A stretch of 64,000 bases of DNA from Streptomyces violaceusniger Tu 4113 (lineage in GTDB: Bacteria > Actinomycetota > Actinomycetes > Streptomycetales > Streptomycetaceae). Under the pieces are notes generated by a model. The model was given only the letters and a program-made list of their open reading frames with translations, was not told the DNA's origin and searched no databases. Positions 25,409 through 34,289 of this stretch are shown in pieces; within the stretch, counting starts at the first letter, position 1, and the number at the start of each line of letters is the position of its first letter. The position numbers and the translations under genes were made by a program. The stretch is taken from positions 4,340,001 through 4,404,000 of the forward strand of contig NC_015957.1 of the NCBI RefSeq assembly GCF_000147815.2, written 5' to 3'.

Positions 25409-25906
25409 TTATCTCGGCATCTCCGTCGATGTGCCGTTCACCGTTCCGGTGGCCCTCGTGGGGCGCTCCAGGATGCCCCGGGCGTCGGGCGGGGCCGGTT
25501 CCGGGGCGCCGGTGGTGTGCTGCGGGCCCGTGGACTCGGCGGCACCGGCGCCGCCGTTCGCGGTGCCGTTGTGCGGCTGCGCCGACCCGTTGATCTTCTC
25601 GATCGCCTGCCGGGCCTGCTCACCGGGGGAGCGGGCCGCCAACGGCGGTGCGGGGTGGGGCGCCGTGGCCGCGGGCTGGGGCCGCTCCCGCTCGGGTTTG
25701 GCGTGGACGCCGATGGTGTGGGTCCCCTGGCGCAGCCGATGGCTGACCGCCTCGTCCAGGCTCACCGGCCGCTGCGACTGGGCCGCCAGCCGGCCGGCCT
25801 CCTGGCCCAGCGCGGCGACCACTTCCCAGGGCAGATGGAGCACCAGGCGGACTTCGGCGTCGCCATCCGGCAGCGCCTGGATGGGAGGGATGAACCGGTC
25901 ATTCAT
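25409..25906 (-). CDS. Hypothetical protein with small helical N-terminal domain and Pro/Ala-rich tail
   Basis: 165-residue unrecognised protein from ATG 25906, which has GGAGG eight bases upstream. Residues ~15-65 (AEVRLVLHLPWEVVAALGQEAGRLAAQ, SLDEAVSHRLRQGTHTIGV) look like a strand plus two helices, similar in shape to ribbon-helix-helix DNA-binding proteins. The remaining ~95 residues are low-complexity Pro/Ala/Gly/Asn-rich and probably disordered. No membrane span or signal peptide. Role unknown. Confidence 0.6.
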   Translation of the reverse strand: MNDRFIPPIQALPDGDAEVRLVLHLPWEVVAALGQEAGRLAAQSQRPVSLDEAVSHRLRQGTHTIGVHAKPERERPQPAATAPHPAPPLAARSPGEQARQAIEKINGSAQPHNGTANGGAGAAESTGPQHTTGAPEPAPPDARGILERPTRATGTVNGTSTEMPR

Positions 25907-26091
25907 GGACGGGGCCTCCGGTCTCGGTATCGGCCTGTGCGGGCGGCGCGCGTCCCATGGGCAGGACGCACACAGAGCGATACGGAGAACCGGCCCCTGG
26001 TGTTCACCCGTGCGACGGCGATCCTTCTCCCCGCCCCGTGCCCGGGCGCCTCGCCGCCCTGCGCCCCAGGCTCCTCGCCGCCCCGGTGCCG

Positions 26092-26643
26092 TCAGTTCTT
26101 GCTGAGCAGGATCGTCACCGTCGCCAGGATCGCCGCCAGCACCAGCATGGCGATGCCGTAAATCAGCCGCTGCGACCGCAGGACGGGGAGGAACGCGTCG
26201 AGGGAGATCCGGCCGGCTCCGGTGAGCGCGAGCCCGGCGGCGCCGACGCCGACGAGCAGCGGGAACTCGAAACCGCCGAAATAGCCGAGCGGCGTGGCGG
26301 CGGCGACGGCGTTGGCCATCGTGCCCGCGACGGCCGCACCGGCGAGCGGGGTGAGCAGCCCCACGGCGAGGGCGAGGCCGCCGAAGGTCTCGGTGAGCCC
26401 GGCGATCACGGCCATGGCCTTGGGCGCCGGATAGCCGAACTGCGCGAACGCCACGGCCGTCTTGTCGATGCCCAGGCCGCCCCACCAGCCGAAGAGGTGC
26501 TGTGCGCCGCGCGCGGCGACGATCAGCCCGACGCCGAGCCGGAGGACCAGCAGACCGACATCATGGGCTCGGAGCACATGCGCCGCCGTCCTGGGCGAGG
26601 CCGGGGCGGGTGCGGTGGCGTTCTCGGGGTGGGAATCAGTCAT
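26092..26643 (-). CDS. DoxX family membrane protein
   Basis: 183-residue protein with four membrane segments. ATG 26643 follows a GAGG site. It carries the DoxX pattern VLRLGVGLIVAARGAQHLFGWWGG, then GYPAPKAMAVIAGLTETFGGLALAVGLLTPLAGAAVAG and a final span LIYGIAMLVLAAILATVTILL. DoxX proteins are linked to redox or quinone-related functions in the membrane; the precise role here is unknown. It stands alone between the small helical protein and an MFS gene. Confidence 0.88.
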   Translation of the reverse strand: MTDSHPENATAPAPASPRTAAHVLRAHDVGLLVLRLGVGLIVAARGAQHLFGWWGGLGIDKTAVAFAQFGYPAPKAMAVIAGLTETFGGLALAVGLLTPLAGAAVAGTMANAVAAATPLGYFGGFEFPLLVGVGAAGLALTGAGRISLDAFLPVLRSQRLIYGIAMLVLAAILATVTILLSKN

Positions 26644-26734
26644 GGCGCCCTCGTCTGGTCGGGCTCGGCGCGGGTCGCCGAGCCGAGATCCGATATGCAC
26701 CCTAAATACTTTTTACTCCACCGAGCTGCGGGGT

Positions 26735-28141
26735 TCAATCCGGGCGCCCGTCGTCCGGGCGCCCGTCGGCGGCGGAGCGGCCTCCGCGCGAGCCGCCGGG
26801 CCGCAGCCGCGTCAGCACCAGGAGCGCCGCCCCGGCCAGACAGCAGCCCCCGGCCGCCATCAGGGCCGCGTCGACGGCCGCGGCCGTGGCGGCGCCGTGT
26901 GCGTCGGCGGCGGGCCCGGACAGGGCCACCCCCAGCCCCGCCGCCGTGGTGATGACCGTCTTGGTCACCCCCGACGCCTCCCCGGCGCGCTCGGGCCGCA
27001 CCACCGCCTGGGTGGCGATGAGCGTCAGGGTGCCCGCGACCCCGAGCGCGGCCCCGCACCCCGTGACCGCGACGAGGAAGACTGCCAGGGTCGGCGCCGC
27101 GGCGGCGACGCCCAGCGCCACCGCCCCCAACACCACGGCCCCGGCCATCGCCCGCACTGCGTCCGCCGTGCGGATCCGCCCCGCAACCGGCCCGGCCAGC
27201 GCCATCGCCGCCGCCGGGGCCAGGAAGGCCACCCCCGCGCCCGTCGCCGACAGCCGCCACGGCCCCTGCAACGCCAGGGGCACGACGAACAGGACGACCA
27301 CGGTCGCGGCATTGGCCGCCGCCCCGGCCGCCGTGAGAGCCATAAAGCGCCGGTTGCCGAACAGGGCGAGATCCACCAGCGGACGCACCGCCGCCCGCTC
27401 ATGCCGTACGAAGACGACCCCGAGCCCGATCGCCAGCGCCAGGGCCACCGCCGAGCGGCCCGAGGCCCAGCCCCACACCTGCCCCCGGTCGACCAGGACC
27501 GCGAGCGCCGCGAGCGCGCCGGTCGCCGTGACCAGCCCCGCCGCGTCCACGGACGCCGGTGCGGTGGTGTCCCGCGACTCCCCGGCCCGTGCCGCGCACA
27601 CCACGGCGACCAGCGCGAGCGGCACGTTCAGCCAGCACACCGCCCGCCAGGACACCGCCTCGGTGAGCACCCCGCCGACGTACGGCCCGCACACCGTGGC
27701 CACGCCCCCGATCCCCAGCGCCCGGCCCATGACCCGCCCCCGCGCACCGGGCGGGCAGGCGTTCGTCAGCAGGGCGAGACCGGCCGGCATGGCCATCGCC
27801 CCGCCCGCGCCCTGCACCACCCGCGCGCCCACCAGCACCGGAAGCGACGGGGCCAGCGCACAGACCAGCGACGCCCCGCCGAACACCGCAAGCCCCGCCG
27901 TCAGCAACCGGCGGCGGCCGTACAGATCGCCCAGCCGCCCCGCGCCCGCCATCAGCGCGCCGGCCGCGAGCAGATACCCGCTCACCACCCACTGCAGGCC
28001 GCCTCCCGCCGCCCCCAGATCCCGCCCGATCCCGGGCAGGGCCAGGTTCAGCGCGAAAGCGTCCAGTTGGACGCAGAACACGGTCGCGGACACCGCCGCC
28101 AGCGCCCATCGCCCCGCGGACCCGCCACTTACCGCCGTCAT
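26735..28141 (-). CDS. MFS transporter, DHA2/EmrB-type drug efflux
   Basis: 468-residue permease with about 14 membrane segments, the DHA2 topology. ATG 28141 follows GAGGAG by about six bases. Signatures include LDAFALNLALPGIGRDLG (the segment-1 motif), GRLGDLYGRRRLLTAG after segment 2, and GARVVQGAGGAMAMPAGLALL, the antiporter motif C region. The C-terminus is a short Arg/Gly/Asp-rich tail with the repeat DGRPDDGRPD. It likely exports a toxic or secondary-metabolite compound by proton antiport. No regulator is adjacent. Confidence 0.88.
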   Translation of the reverse strand: MTAVSGGSAGRWALAAVSATVFCVQLDAFALNLALPGIGRDLGAAGGGLQWVVSGYLLAAGALMAGAGRLGDLYGRRRLLTAGLAVFGGASLVCALAPSLPVLVGARVVQGAGGAMAMPAGLALLTNACPPGARGRVMGRALGIGGVATVCGPYVGGVLTEAVSWRAVCWLNVPLALVAVVCAARAGESRDTTAPASVDAAGLVTATGALAALAVLVDRGQVWGWASGRSAVALALAIGLGVVFVRHERAAVRPLVDLALFGNRRFMALTAAGAAANAATVVVLFVVPLALQGPWRLSATGAGVAFLAPAAAMALAGPVAGRIRTADAVRAMAGAVVLGAVALGVAAAAPTLAVFLVAVTGCGAALGVAGTLTLIATQAVVRPERAGEASGVTKTVITTAAGLGVALSGPAADAHGAATAAAVDAALMAAGGCCLAGAALLVLTRLRPGGSRGGRSAADGRPDDGRPD

Positions 28142-28252
28142 CACACACTCCTCGGCACCCGAAAAGGACAGGTCGGATACCGGGGCTGAAAGGAGAGACG
28201 AGGGAACGGAAGGAAACGGGCGCGGCCACCCCGCCCGGGGAACGGCGATCGG

Positions 28253-28756
28253 TCAGCGGCGGGGCGCCAGCCGGTGCAGCTCCACGGCGGTCAGCCGCCC
28301 GGCCTCGATCGCGGCCGTCAGATACGTACAGTACGGCTGCCGGCGCCGGTCGGTGGGGGAGCCGGGGTTGAGCAGCCGCAGCGGCCCCTCGGCCGTGGAG
28401 TCCCACGGGATATGGCTGTGGCCGAACACCAGCACATCGAGGCCGGGGAACCGCTCGGCGCAGCGCCGCTCCCGCCCCCGCGCCGCTCCGGTCTCGTGCA
28501 CCACGCCCAGCCGTACCCCCGCCAGCTCGGCCCGGGCCACCTCCGGCAGCCGCGCCCGCAGCTCGGGCCCGTCGTTGTTGCCGTACACCCCGATCAGCCG
28601 CCGCGATCGCTCCTGGAGCAGATCGAGGGTGGCGAGGTCGACCCAGTCGCCCGCGTGGACCACCACATCGGCGTCCGGCAGCCGCTCCAGCAACTCCCCG
28701 GGGAGCGCCTTGGCGCGCCGGGGGAGATGGGTGTCGGACATCAGCAGAAGACGCAC
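28253..28756 (-). CDS. YfcE/MJ0936-type metallophosphoesterase
   Basis: 167-residue phosphodiesterase of the calcineurin-like family. GTG 28756 (VRLLLMSDTHLPRR) is preferred over the internal ATG 28741 because it keeps the first beta strand. Metal-binding motifs run in order: MSDTH, VVHAGDWVD, VYGNNDG, VVHETG and VFGHSHIPW, then the LLNPGSPTDRR loop typical of YfcE. It hydrolyses phosphodiesters such as bis-pNPP in vitro in the family; the physiological substrate is unknown. Confidence 0.9.
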   Translation of the reverse strand: MRLLLMSDTHLPRRAKALPGELLERLPDADVVVHAGDWVDLATLDLLQERSRRLIGVYGNNDGPELRARLPEVARAELAGVRLGVVHETGAARGRERRCAERFPGLDVLVFGHSHIPWDSTAEGPLRLLNPGSPTDRRRQPYCTYLTAAIEAGRLTAVELHRLAPRR

Positions 28757-28853
28757 ACGGACGACCGTACCGCCGTGATGCCCTTGACGCGGGCATCGAC
28801 GAAAAGAATAGTGTGCCAAGCGACTCGGTGTCGCGAGGCTCCAGGGGGTGGAC

Positions 28854-29420
28854 ATGGCGGCGCGGTCCCAGGCGCGGACGGCGAAGGAGACGGCGCAGGA
28901 CCGCTATCCGCGGCCGGTGGTCTCGACGGCGGAGGCGGAGTGGATCTGGCGGCAGCTCTCGGTGCAGGCGATGGAGGACGGCGCGAAGCCGGAGACCGTA
29001 CGGCTGGCCGTGGTGGTGGGCCTGGCGCGGGCCAGCGGCGCCCGGTACGGCGGACTGCTGCGCTGCAGACTGTCGGCGCTGGACCTCGACTCCGGATGGG
29101 TGACCATCGAGCACGGCAAGCATCGCGTCCCGCGCCGGCACGGCCTGGACCGCGGCACCGTGCTGGTGCTGCGGCGCTGGCTGCGGGTGCGGCAGGAGCT
29201 CTGCGCCGAGCTGGAGGGGTCGGTGCCGGACGCGCTGCTGCTGACGGTGCACCACACCCATGACAACGGGGTGACCGTGGTCGCCGGGCTGCCCATCACC
29301 CGGCAGGGGCTGGTGCTCTCCTGGCGCCGGTTCGTCCACCGTACGAACGCCCGGTACGCCGGTCGCCGCCCTCCGCTGCCCACCCGCTTCGAACAGGTCC
29401 GTCGGGTCTGGGACACCTGA
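28854..29420 (+). CDS. Tyrosine-recombinase-like protein, probably catalytically dead
   Basis: 188-residue protein from ATG 28854, with AGGGGG just upstream. The stretch LAVVVGLARASGARYGGLLRCRLSALDLDSGWVTIEHGKHRVPR resembles the catalytic-domain start of phage integrases, with the first Arg (GARYGGLL) and a Lys hairpin (EHGKHR), followed by LRRWLRVRQELCAELEG. The HxxR box and the tyrosine motif are not seen; the C-terminus is RTNARYAGRRPPLPTRFEQVRRVWDT. It is a degenerate recombinase or a domesticated DNA-binding relative. No phage genes or att repeats surround it. Confidence 0.55.
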   Translation: MAARSQARTAKETAQDRYPRPVVSTAEAEWIWRQLSVQAMEDGAKPETVRLAVVVGLARASGARYGGLLRCRLSALDLDSGWVTIEHGKHRVPRRHGLDRGTVLVLRRWLRVRQELCAELEGSVPDALLLTVHHTHDNGVTVVAGLPITRQGLVLSWRRFVHRTNARYAGRRPPLPTRFEQVRRVWDT

Positions 29421-29538
29421 GCCCGTTTCTCGCCGGTCCCCGCCGGGCCGCTGTCGGGCCGCTGTCGGGCCGTTTGCGCAACGTGACATTGTACGCTGGC
29501 ACTCCGCGCCGACTCGACGTGCCATTCGGAGGGCCGAG

Positions 29539-30225
29539 ATGGGTGAACTCAAGCATCGGAGCCTGGCCACCGTTCAGCACCGGCTGCGCGACCAGGTCGC
29601 CCATCAGCTCCGTGCGGCCCTGATAGCGGGTGAACTCCGGCCGGGCACGGTCTATTCGGCGCCCGGTCTGGCCGCGGACTTCGGGGTCTCGGCCACACCG
29701 GTGCGGGAGGCCATGCTCGACCTGGCTCGCGAGGGTCTGGTCGAGCCGGTGCGCAACAAGGGCTTCCGGATCACCGAGGTGAGCGACCGCGACCTCGACC
29801 AGTACACCGAGATCCGGGCGCTGATCGAGGTCCCGGTCGTCGGCAGGGTCACCCGCACCGCGACCCGCGCCCAGCTCGAGGCGCTCCGCCCGATCGCCCT
29901 GGAGATCGTCGAGGCGGCGACCGCCCACGACCTCGTCGGCTATCTGGAGGCCGACCGCCGCTTCCACCTCGAACTGCTGGGCCTCAGCGGCAATGACCGC
30001 CTCGTCGAGACCGTCGGCGACCTGCGCAAGCGCTCCCGCCTCTACGGCCTGACCTGGCTCGACGAACACGACCAGCTACTGCCGTCCGCCGAGGAGCATG
30101 TGGAACTGCTCGATGTGATGCTGGCCGGGGACGCCGAGGCGGCGGAGGCATGCATGGCCCGCCACCTCGGCCATGTCCGTTCCCTGTGGGCCGAGGGCCG
30201 CGAGGAGGCGGCACGACTGCTCTGA
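29539..30225 (+). CDS. GntR/FadR-subfamily (FCD) transcriptional regulator
   Basis: 228-residue regulator. ATG 29539 opens MGELKHRSLATVQHRLRDQVAHQLRAALIAG. The winged HTH includes PGLAADFGVSATPVREAMLDLAREGLVEPVRNKGFRITEV. The all-helical FCD domain has the metal/ligand pattern ADRRFHLELLGLSGNDRLVETV and EEHVELLDVMLAGDAEAAEACMARHLGHV. FCD regulators sense organic acids. It is convergent with aminopeptidase P. A TGACATTGTACGC string just upstream may be part of its operator. Confidence 0.88.
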   Translation: MGELKHRSLATVQHRLRDQVAHQLRAALIAGELRPGTVYSAPGLAADFGVSATPVREAMLDLAREGLVEPVRNKGFRITEVSDRDLDQYTEIRALIEVPVVGRVTRTATRAQLEALRPIALEIVEAATAHDLVGYLEADRRFHLELLGLSGNDRLVETVGDLRKRSRLYGLTWLDEHDQLLPSAEEHVELLDVMLAGDAEAAEACMARHLGHVRSLWAEGREEAARLL

Positions 30226-30242
30226 CGGGGTGCCGCCCCGCC

Positions 30243-30300
30243 GGGCCCCTTGGACGGGAGCGGGCCCCCTTGGACGGGAGCGGGCCCCTTGGGCGTGAGC
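30243..30300. repeat. Three tandem 19-20-bp repeats
   Basis: Units at 30243-30261, 30262-30281 and 30282-30300 all read GGGCCCC(C)TTGG(A/G)CG(G/T)GAGC. They fill the convergent gap after the GntR stop. Each unit contains the GGGCCC palindrome, so the array may act in termination. Confidence 0.85.
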
Positions 30301-30316
30301 GCAGCGCGACCGTGGA

Positions 30317-31705
30317 TCAGCCGGACGGGGAGGACAGCAGCCGGTCCATCCACTCCTCCACCGCATCGGCCGTGCGGGGCAGGGCCGTTGACATCAGGCG
30401 GGCGCCGTCGGCCGTGATCACCAGGTCGTCCTCGATGCGGACGCCGATCCCGCGCAGTTCGGCGGGCAGGGTCGTGTCGTCGGGCTGGAGGTAGAGGCCC
30501 GGTTCGACAGTGAGGACCTGGCCCTCCTCCATGACCCCGTCCAGGTACTGCTCCGCGCGGGCCCGGGCGCAGTCGTGGACGTCGAGCCCGAGCATATGGC
30601 CGGAGCTGCACAGGGTGTAGCGCCGGTGGAGGCCGCTCTCGGCGGTGAGTGCCTGTGCGGCGGGGATGCGCAGCACGCCCCAGTCGGCGAGGCCCTCGGC
30701 GAGCACGGTGGAACAGGCCCGGTGGAAGTCGCGGAAGCTCGCGCCGGGTTTGAGTGCGGCGATCCCCGCGTCCTGCGCGGCGAGCACCAGCTCGTAGACC
30801 CGGCGCTGGACGGGGGAGAAGCGCCCGGACAGCGGCAGGGTGCGGGTGAGGTCGGCCGTGTACAGCGTGTCGGTCTCCACGCCCGCGTCGAGCAGCAGCA
30901 GTTGTCGCGGGTCGAGCGGGCCGTCGTTGCGGGTCCAGTGCAGCACACAGGCGTGGGCGCCGGCGGCGGCGATGGTCTCGTAGCCGGTGCCGTTGCCCTC
31001 GGCGCGGGCGCGGAGCTGGAAGACGCCCTCGATCCAGCGTTCGCCGCGGGGGTGCCGCAGCGCCGACGGCAGGGCGCGGACGACATCCTCGAAGCCGGTG
31101 GTGGTGTGATCCACGGCCTGCTGGAGCTGGGCCACCTCCCATGGGTCCTTCACCAATCGCAACTCGCTGAGTACGGAGGCGAGTGCGGGATCGCGGGAGG
31201 CGTCCCTGCCGGGGCCGAGGCGGGCGAGGCCGGTCAGGTGGGCGCAGCGGACGCCGGTCAGCCGCTCGGCCTCGGCCAGGTCGGGGCGGCGGCCGACCCA
31301 GAACTCGCCGTACTTGCGGTCCCGGTAGAACTCCCCGCCCTCGTCGCGGGGTGACCGCGGCCGCAGGTACAGCACCGGCTCGCCGTCCGGCTCCAGGACC
31401 AGTACGTGACCGGGCTGGTCCTCGCCGGTCAGCCCGGTCAGCCAGGCGTACGCACTGTGCGGGCGGAAGCGGTGGTCGCAGTCGTTGGAGCGGACCTTCA
31501 GCTCGCCGGCCGGGATGAGCAGCCGATCGCCGGGGAAGCGGGCGGCGAGCCGGGCCCGGCGGCCGGTGAGCTGCTCGAAGCCGGGGACCCGGGAGTCATC
31601 GGGGGGCGGGGCGGGGGCCCAGCCGTCGGCCATCGAGCGGGCGAGGGCGTCCGATACGGGCAAGTCGTGGCTGCCGGTGTGGAGTTGGGCGGCACGCGCG
31701 GTCAC
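30317..31705 (-). CDS. Aminopeptidase P family protein (Xaa-Pro aminopeptidase, M24B)
   Basis: 462-residue cytoplasmic peptidase removing N-terminal residues ahead of proline. GTG 31705 has GGAGG directly upstream. The N-terminal creatinase-like domain (GELKVRSNDCDHRFRPHSAYAWLTG) is followed by the pita-bread catalytic domain. All five metal ligands are visible: Asp in LLLDAGVETD and YTADLTRT, His in CSSGHMLGLDVHD, Glu in LTVEPGLYL and Glu in GVRIEDDLVI. Length and motifs match PepP. It is divergent from the secreted collagenase; together they could serve protein and peptide use. Confidence 0.93.
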   Translation of the reverse strand: MTARAAQLHTGSHDLPVSDALARSMADGWAPAPPPDDSRVPGFEQLTGRRARLAARFPGDRLLIPAGELKVRSNDCDHRFRPHSAYAWLTGLTGEDQPGHVLVLEPDGEPVLYLRPRSPRDEGGEFYRDRKYGEFWVGRRPDLAEAERLTGVRCAHLTGLARLGPGRDASRDPALASVLSELRLVKDPWEVAQLQQAVDHTTTGFEDVVRALPSALRHPRGERWIEGVFQLRARAEGNGTGYETIAAAGAHACVLHWTRNDGPLDPRQLLLLDAGVETDTLYTADLTRTLPLSGRFSPVQRRVYELVLAAQDAGIAALKPGASFRDFHRACSTVLAEGLADWGVLRIPAAQALTAESGLHRRYTLCSSGHMLGLDVHDCARARAEQYLDGVMEEGQVLTVEPGLYLQPDDTTLPAELRGIGVRIEDDLVITADGARLMSTALPRTADAVEEWMDRLLSSPSG

Positions 31706-31854
31706 GGACACCTCCGGTGAAGGAAATCTGGATGACCTTTTCCTGACGCCTTGTCAGTGCAATTTCACATTACTATGTTACAGGTCACACCTCGTGAAGT
31801 GAAGGCCATTGCCTCGGGCCCCCACTCACCCCCCACCGCCTCTTGGAGGTTCAG

Positions 31855-34191
31855 GTGTTACATTCGCGCTCCTCGCGCAGACTCCTGCTGGCCGCGACCC
31901 TCGTCGCCGCGCTCGTGATGCCGCTCGGGCAGGCCGCCGCGGCCGCGCCCAGGGACCTCGCGCCATCCGCCCAGCCGTGGCAGCCGAAGGCGGCACCGAA
32001 GCCCCCGCCCCGGCCCGCCGGCAACCGCTTCGACCACGCCCAACGTCTCGACACGACACCGGAGTTGAGCGCGCCTCCGGTCCCCGCGCCCCGCTCCGTC
32101 ACCACCGACGGACGGATCCCCGGCCCGCTGTCCGGGCCGGCCACCCCGCACCACGACAAGAAGCCGGCCGTCGCCCCCTGCACCCTGGACGGCATCACCG
32201 GGCTGAACCCCGATCAGCTCGCCGACTTCCTCGCCGACCCCGCGGTCACCGCCGACGGCTGTCTGCGTGGCCTCGTCTGGAACTGGGACCCGCGGCTGGT
32301 CCCCGTCATGTCCGACGCACACGTCCAGACCGTGGCCCGGCGCATCGCCTCACTCGCCCCCGGCCACGACGGCGAGAACACCAGCCACCTGTACGAGATG
32401 TTCACGTACCTCCACGCGGTGGCCTACCACGACTTCTCGCACGACGAGATCGACACCACCGACGCACCCACCGTCAACGCGGTACGCGGCGCGGTCGACG
32501 CCTTCGGCGCCGCGGCCCGCACCTTCGACGCCACCCGGGCCAACGCCGACACCCTGCGCGAGGCCCTGATCGCCTGCAGCGGGCCCGGCGGGCGCCAGTA
32601 CCAACTCGGCCTGGTCAAGAAGGTCCTGGCCACCATGGACCCGGAGCACACCGCCACCGACAAGGACCAGTCCTGGGGCAACGCCGCCCTCTCCGCGCTC
32701 TCGCTGAACTACCTGGGCGTCTACTCCGGCAACCAGGACAAGGAGTTCCAGGCCGCGGTCGCCGCCGACCCCGGCTACCGTGCCGCCTTCAAGGCGTTCG
32801 CCGACTACACCCACCTCAAGGACACCCCCAACGCCTGGGTGGTACGCGACGCCCTCCTCGAGTACGGCCGCTTCGGCGAGATCGACGCCCTCGAGCAGCA
32901 GACCATCACCGACCTGGGAGCCCTGCTGCCCGTCACCGTCCAGAACTTCGGCGAGGGCAGCGCACCCTGGGGCAAGGTCGTCTCCTGGCTCATCACCTTC
33001 GAGGCGTGCAAGCCCTATGGCGTGTGCAAGGAGGACATCGAGAAGCGGATCTTCCCGAACACGTACTCCTACGACAACGGCGGCATCAAGGTCCGCACCG
33101 CCCTCGACCGCGCCACCGTCGACCAGCTCTACTATGCGTCCAAGCAGGTCAGGGCCCAGTTCAACCGGGTGCTCGGCACCGAGGAGCCGCTCGCCGGCGA
33201 CCCGAACGCCACCCTGGTCATCGTGCTGTACGCCTCACGCTCCGACTACGAGGTCTACCACCCGATGCTCACCGGCATGGGGACCGACAACGGCGGTGTC
33301 TACATCGAGCAGGGTGCGACCTTCTACACCTACCAGCGCCGGGTGCCCCAGGACTCCTCCCTCACCCTGGAAGAGCTCTTCCGGCACGAGTACACCCACT
33401 ACCTCAACGGCCGGTTCGCCGTCCCCGGCTTCTTCGGCGAGGGCCCCTGGTACGAGGGGGACCGCACGACGGCCATGGACGAGGGCAGCGCCGAGTTCTT
33501 CGACGGCTCGACCCGTGACGACGGCATCCGCGTACGCCAGTCCCTGGTCCGCGACATCATCAGCGACACGCAGGGCGGCAGGCCCCGGATGACGATCAAC
33601 GAGATGCTGCACGCGACCTACTCCGGCGACGGCTTCCGCTTCTACTCCTACGCGGGAACGTTCTTCGAGTTCCTGTGGCGCGACCACCCGGCGAAGCTCC
33701 AGGAGATGTACCGGTTCATCCGCGCCGACGACCCCGCCGCCTTCGACAACTGGCGCAACCAGCAGGGCGCGGACGTCAACCTCCAGCAGCAGTACAACAC
33801 CTTCCTCGACCAGCAGATAGCCATCGTCGACGACCTGTACGTACCGGACACCACGTTCGTGCCCAACCAGGACCTGACGCTCACCGACGCCGCCGGGGCG
33901 CAGAGCGCCTTCTCCCGGGCCACCGGCAACCAGCCCGTCTGCAAGGACAATGGCGACGGCGAGCACGGACGGTTCGTCTGCACCGGCGAGATCACCGCGA
34001 ACCTCAGCGACCCCGGCAGCCTCAACAAGGTCTTCACGGAGATGTCCGAGGCGGTCGACGCCAACCTGCTCGACCGTTCCAAGCCCGCCGCCGTCGACTT
34101 CAGCGATATGAACTGCAGCTTCGGCCGGCCCACCGTCACGGGCAACTCCGGTACCGCGGACTTCAGTTGCGAGGGACCGCTGCGGCGGTGA
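31855..34191 (+). CDS. Secreted collagenase, peptidase family M9
   Basis: 778-residue exported zinc metalloprotease. GTG 31855 follows GGAGG by five bases. The signal peptide is HSRSSRRLLLAATLVAALVMPLGQAAAAA. A Pro-rich linker leads to the M9 N-terminal activator domain (about residues 110-330), then the catalytic domain with HEYTH at 511-515 and the downstream Glu in MDEGSAEFFDG (about 543-548). It ends with a ~100-residue Cys-containing region (QPVCKDNGDGEHGRFVCTGEI, DMNCSFGRP). It lacks the PKD and collagen-binding domains of clostridial ColG/ColH. Divergent from aminopeptidase P. Confidence 0.93.
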   Translation: MLHSRSSRRLLLAATLVAALVMPLGQAAAAAPRDLAPSAQPWQPKAAPKPPPRPAGNRFDHAQRLDTTPELSAPPVPAPRSVTTDGRIPGPLSGPATPHHDKKPAVAPCTLDGITGLNPDQLADFLADPAVTADGCLRGLVWNWDPRLVPVMSDAHVQTVARRIASLAPGHDGENTSHLYEMFTYLHAVAYHDFSHDEIDTTDAPTVNAVRGAVDAFGAAARTFDATRANADTLREALIACSGPGGRQYQLGLVKKVLATMDPEHTATDKDQSWGNAALSALSLNYLGVYSGNQDKEFQAAVAADPGYRAAFKAFADYTHLKDTPNAWVVRDALLEYGRFGEIDALEQQTITDLGALLPVTVQNFGEGSAPWGKVVSWLITFEACKPYGVCKEDIEKRIFPNTYSYDNGGIKVRTALDRATVDQLYYASKQVRAQFNRVLGTEEPLAGDPNATLVIVLYASRSDYEVYHPMLTGMGTDNGGVYIEQGATFYTYQRRVPQDSSLTLEELFRHEYTHYLNGRFAVPGFFGEGPWYEGDRTTAMDEGSAEFFDGSTRDDGIRVRQSLVRDIISDTQGGRPRMTINEMLHATYSGDGFRFYSYAGTFFEFLWRDHPAKLQEMYRFIRADDPAAFDNWRNQQGADVNLQQQYNTFLDQQIAIVDDLYVPDTTFVPNQDLTLTDAAGAQSAFSRATGNQPVCKDNGDGEHGRFVCTGEITANLSDPGSLNKVFTEMSEAVDANLLDRSKPAAVDFSDMNCSFGRPTVTGNSGTADFSCEGPLRR

Positions 34192-34206
34192 CCCGACTTT
34201 CGGTAC

Positions 34207-34239
34207 CGCGCATCCGCACCTGCCCGGTGCGGATGCGCG
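34207..34239. terminator. 14-bp-stem bidirectional terminator
   Basis: CGCGCATCCGCACC (34207-34220) pairs perfectly with 34226-34239 around TGCCC, between the convergent collagenase stop (34191) and the giant fusion gene stop (34290). Confidence 0.9.
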
Positions 34240-34289
34240 GGCCGATGTCCCGGCGGGCCAACCGCCGGAATCGTGCCGCCGGACGGCCC

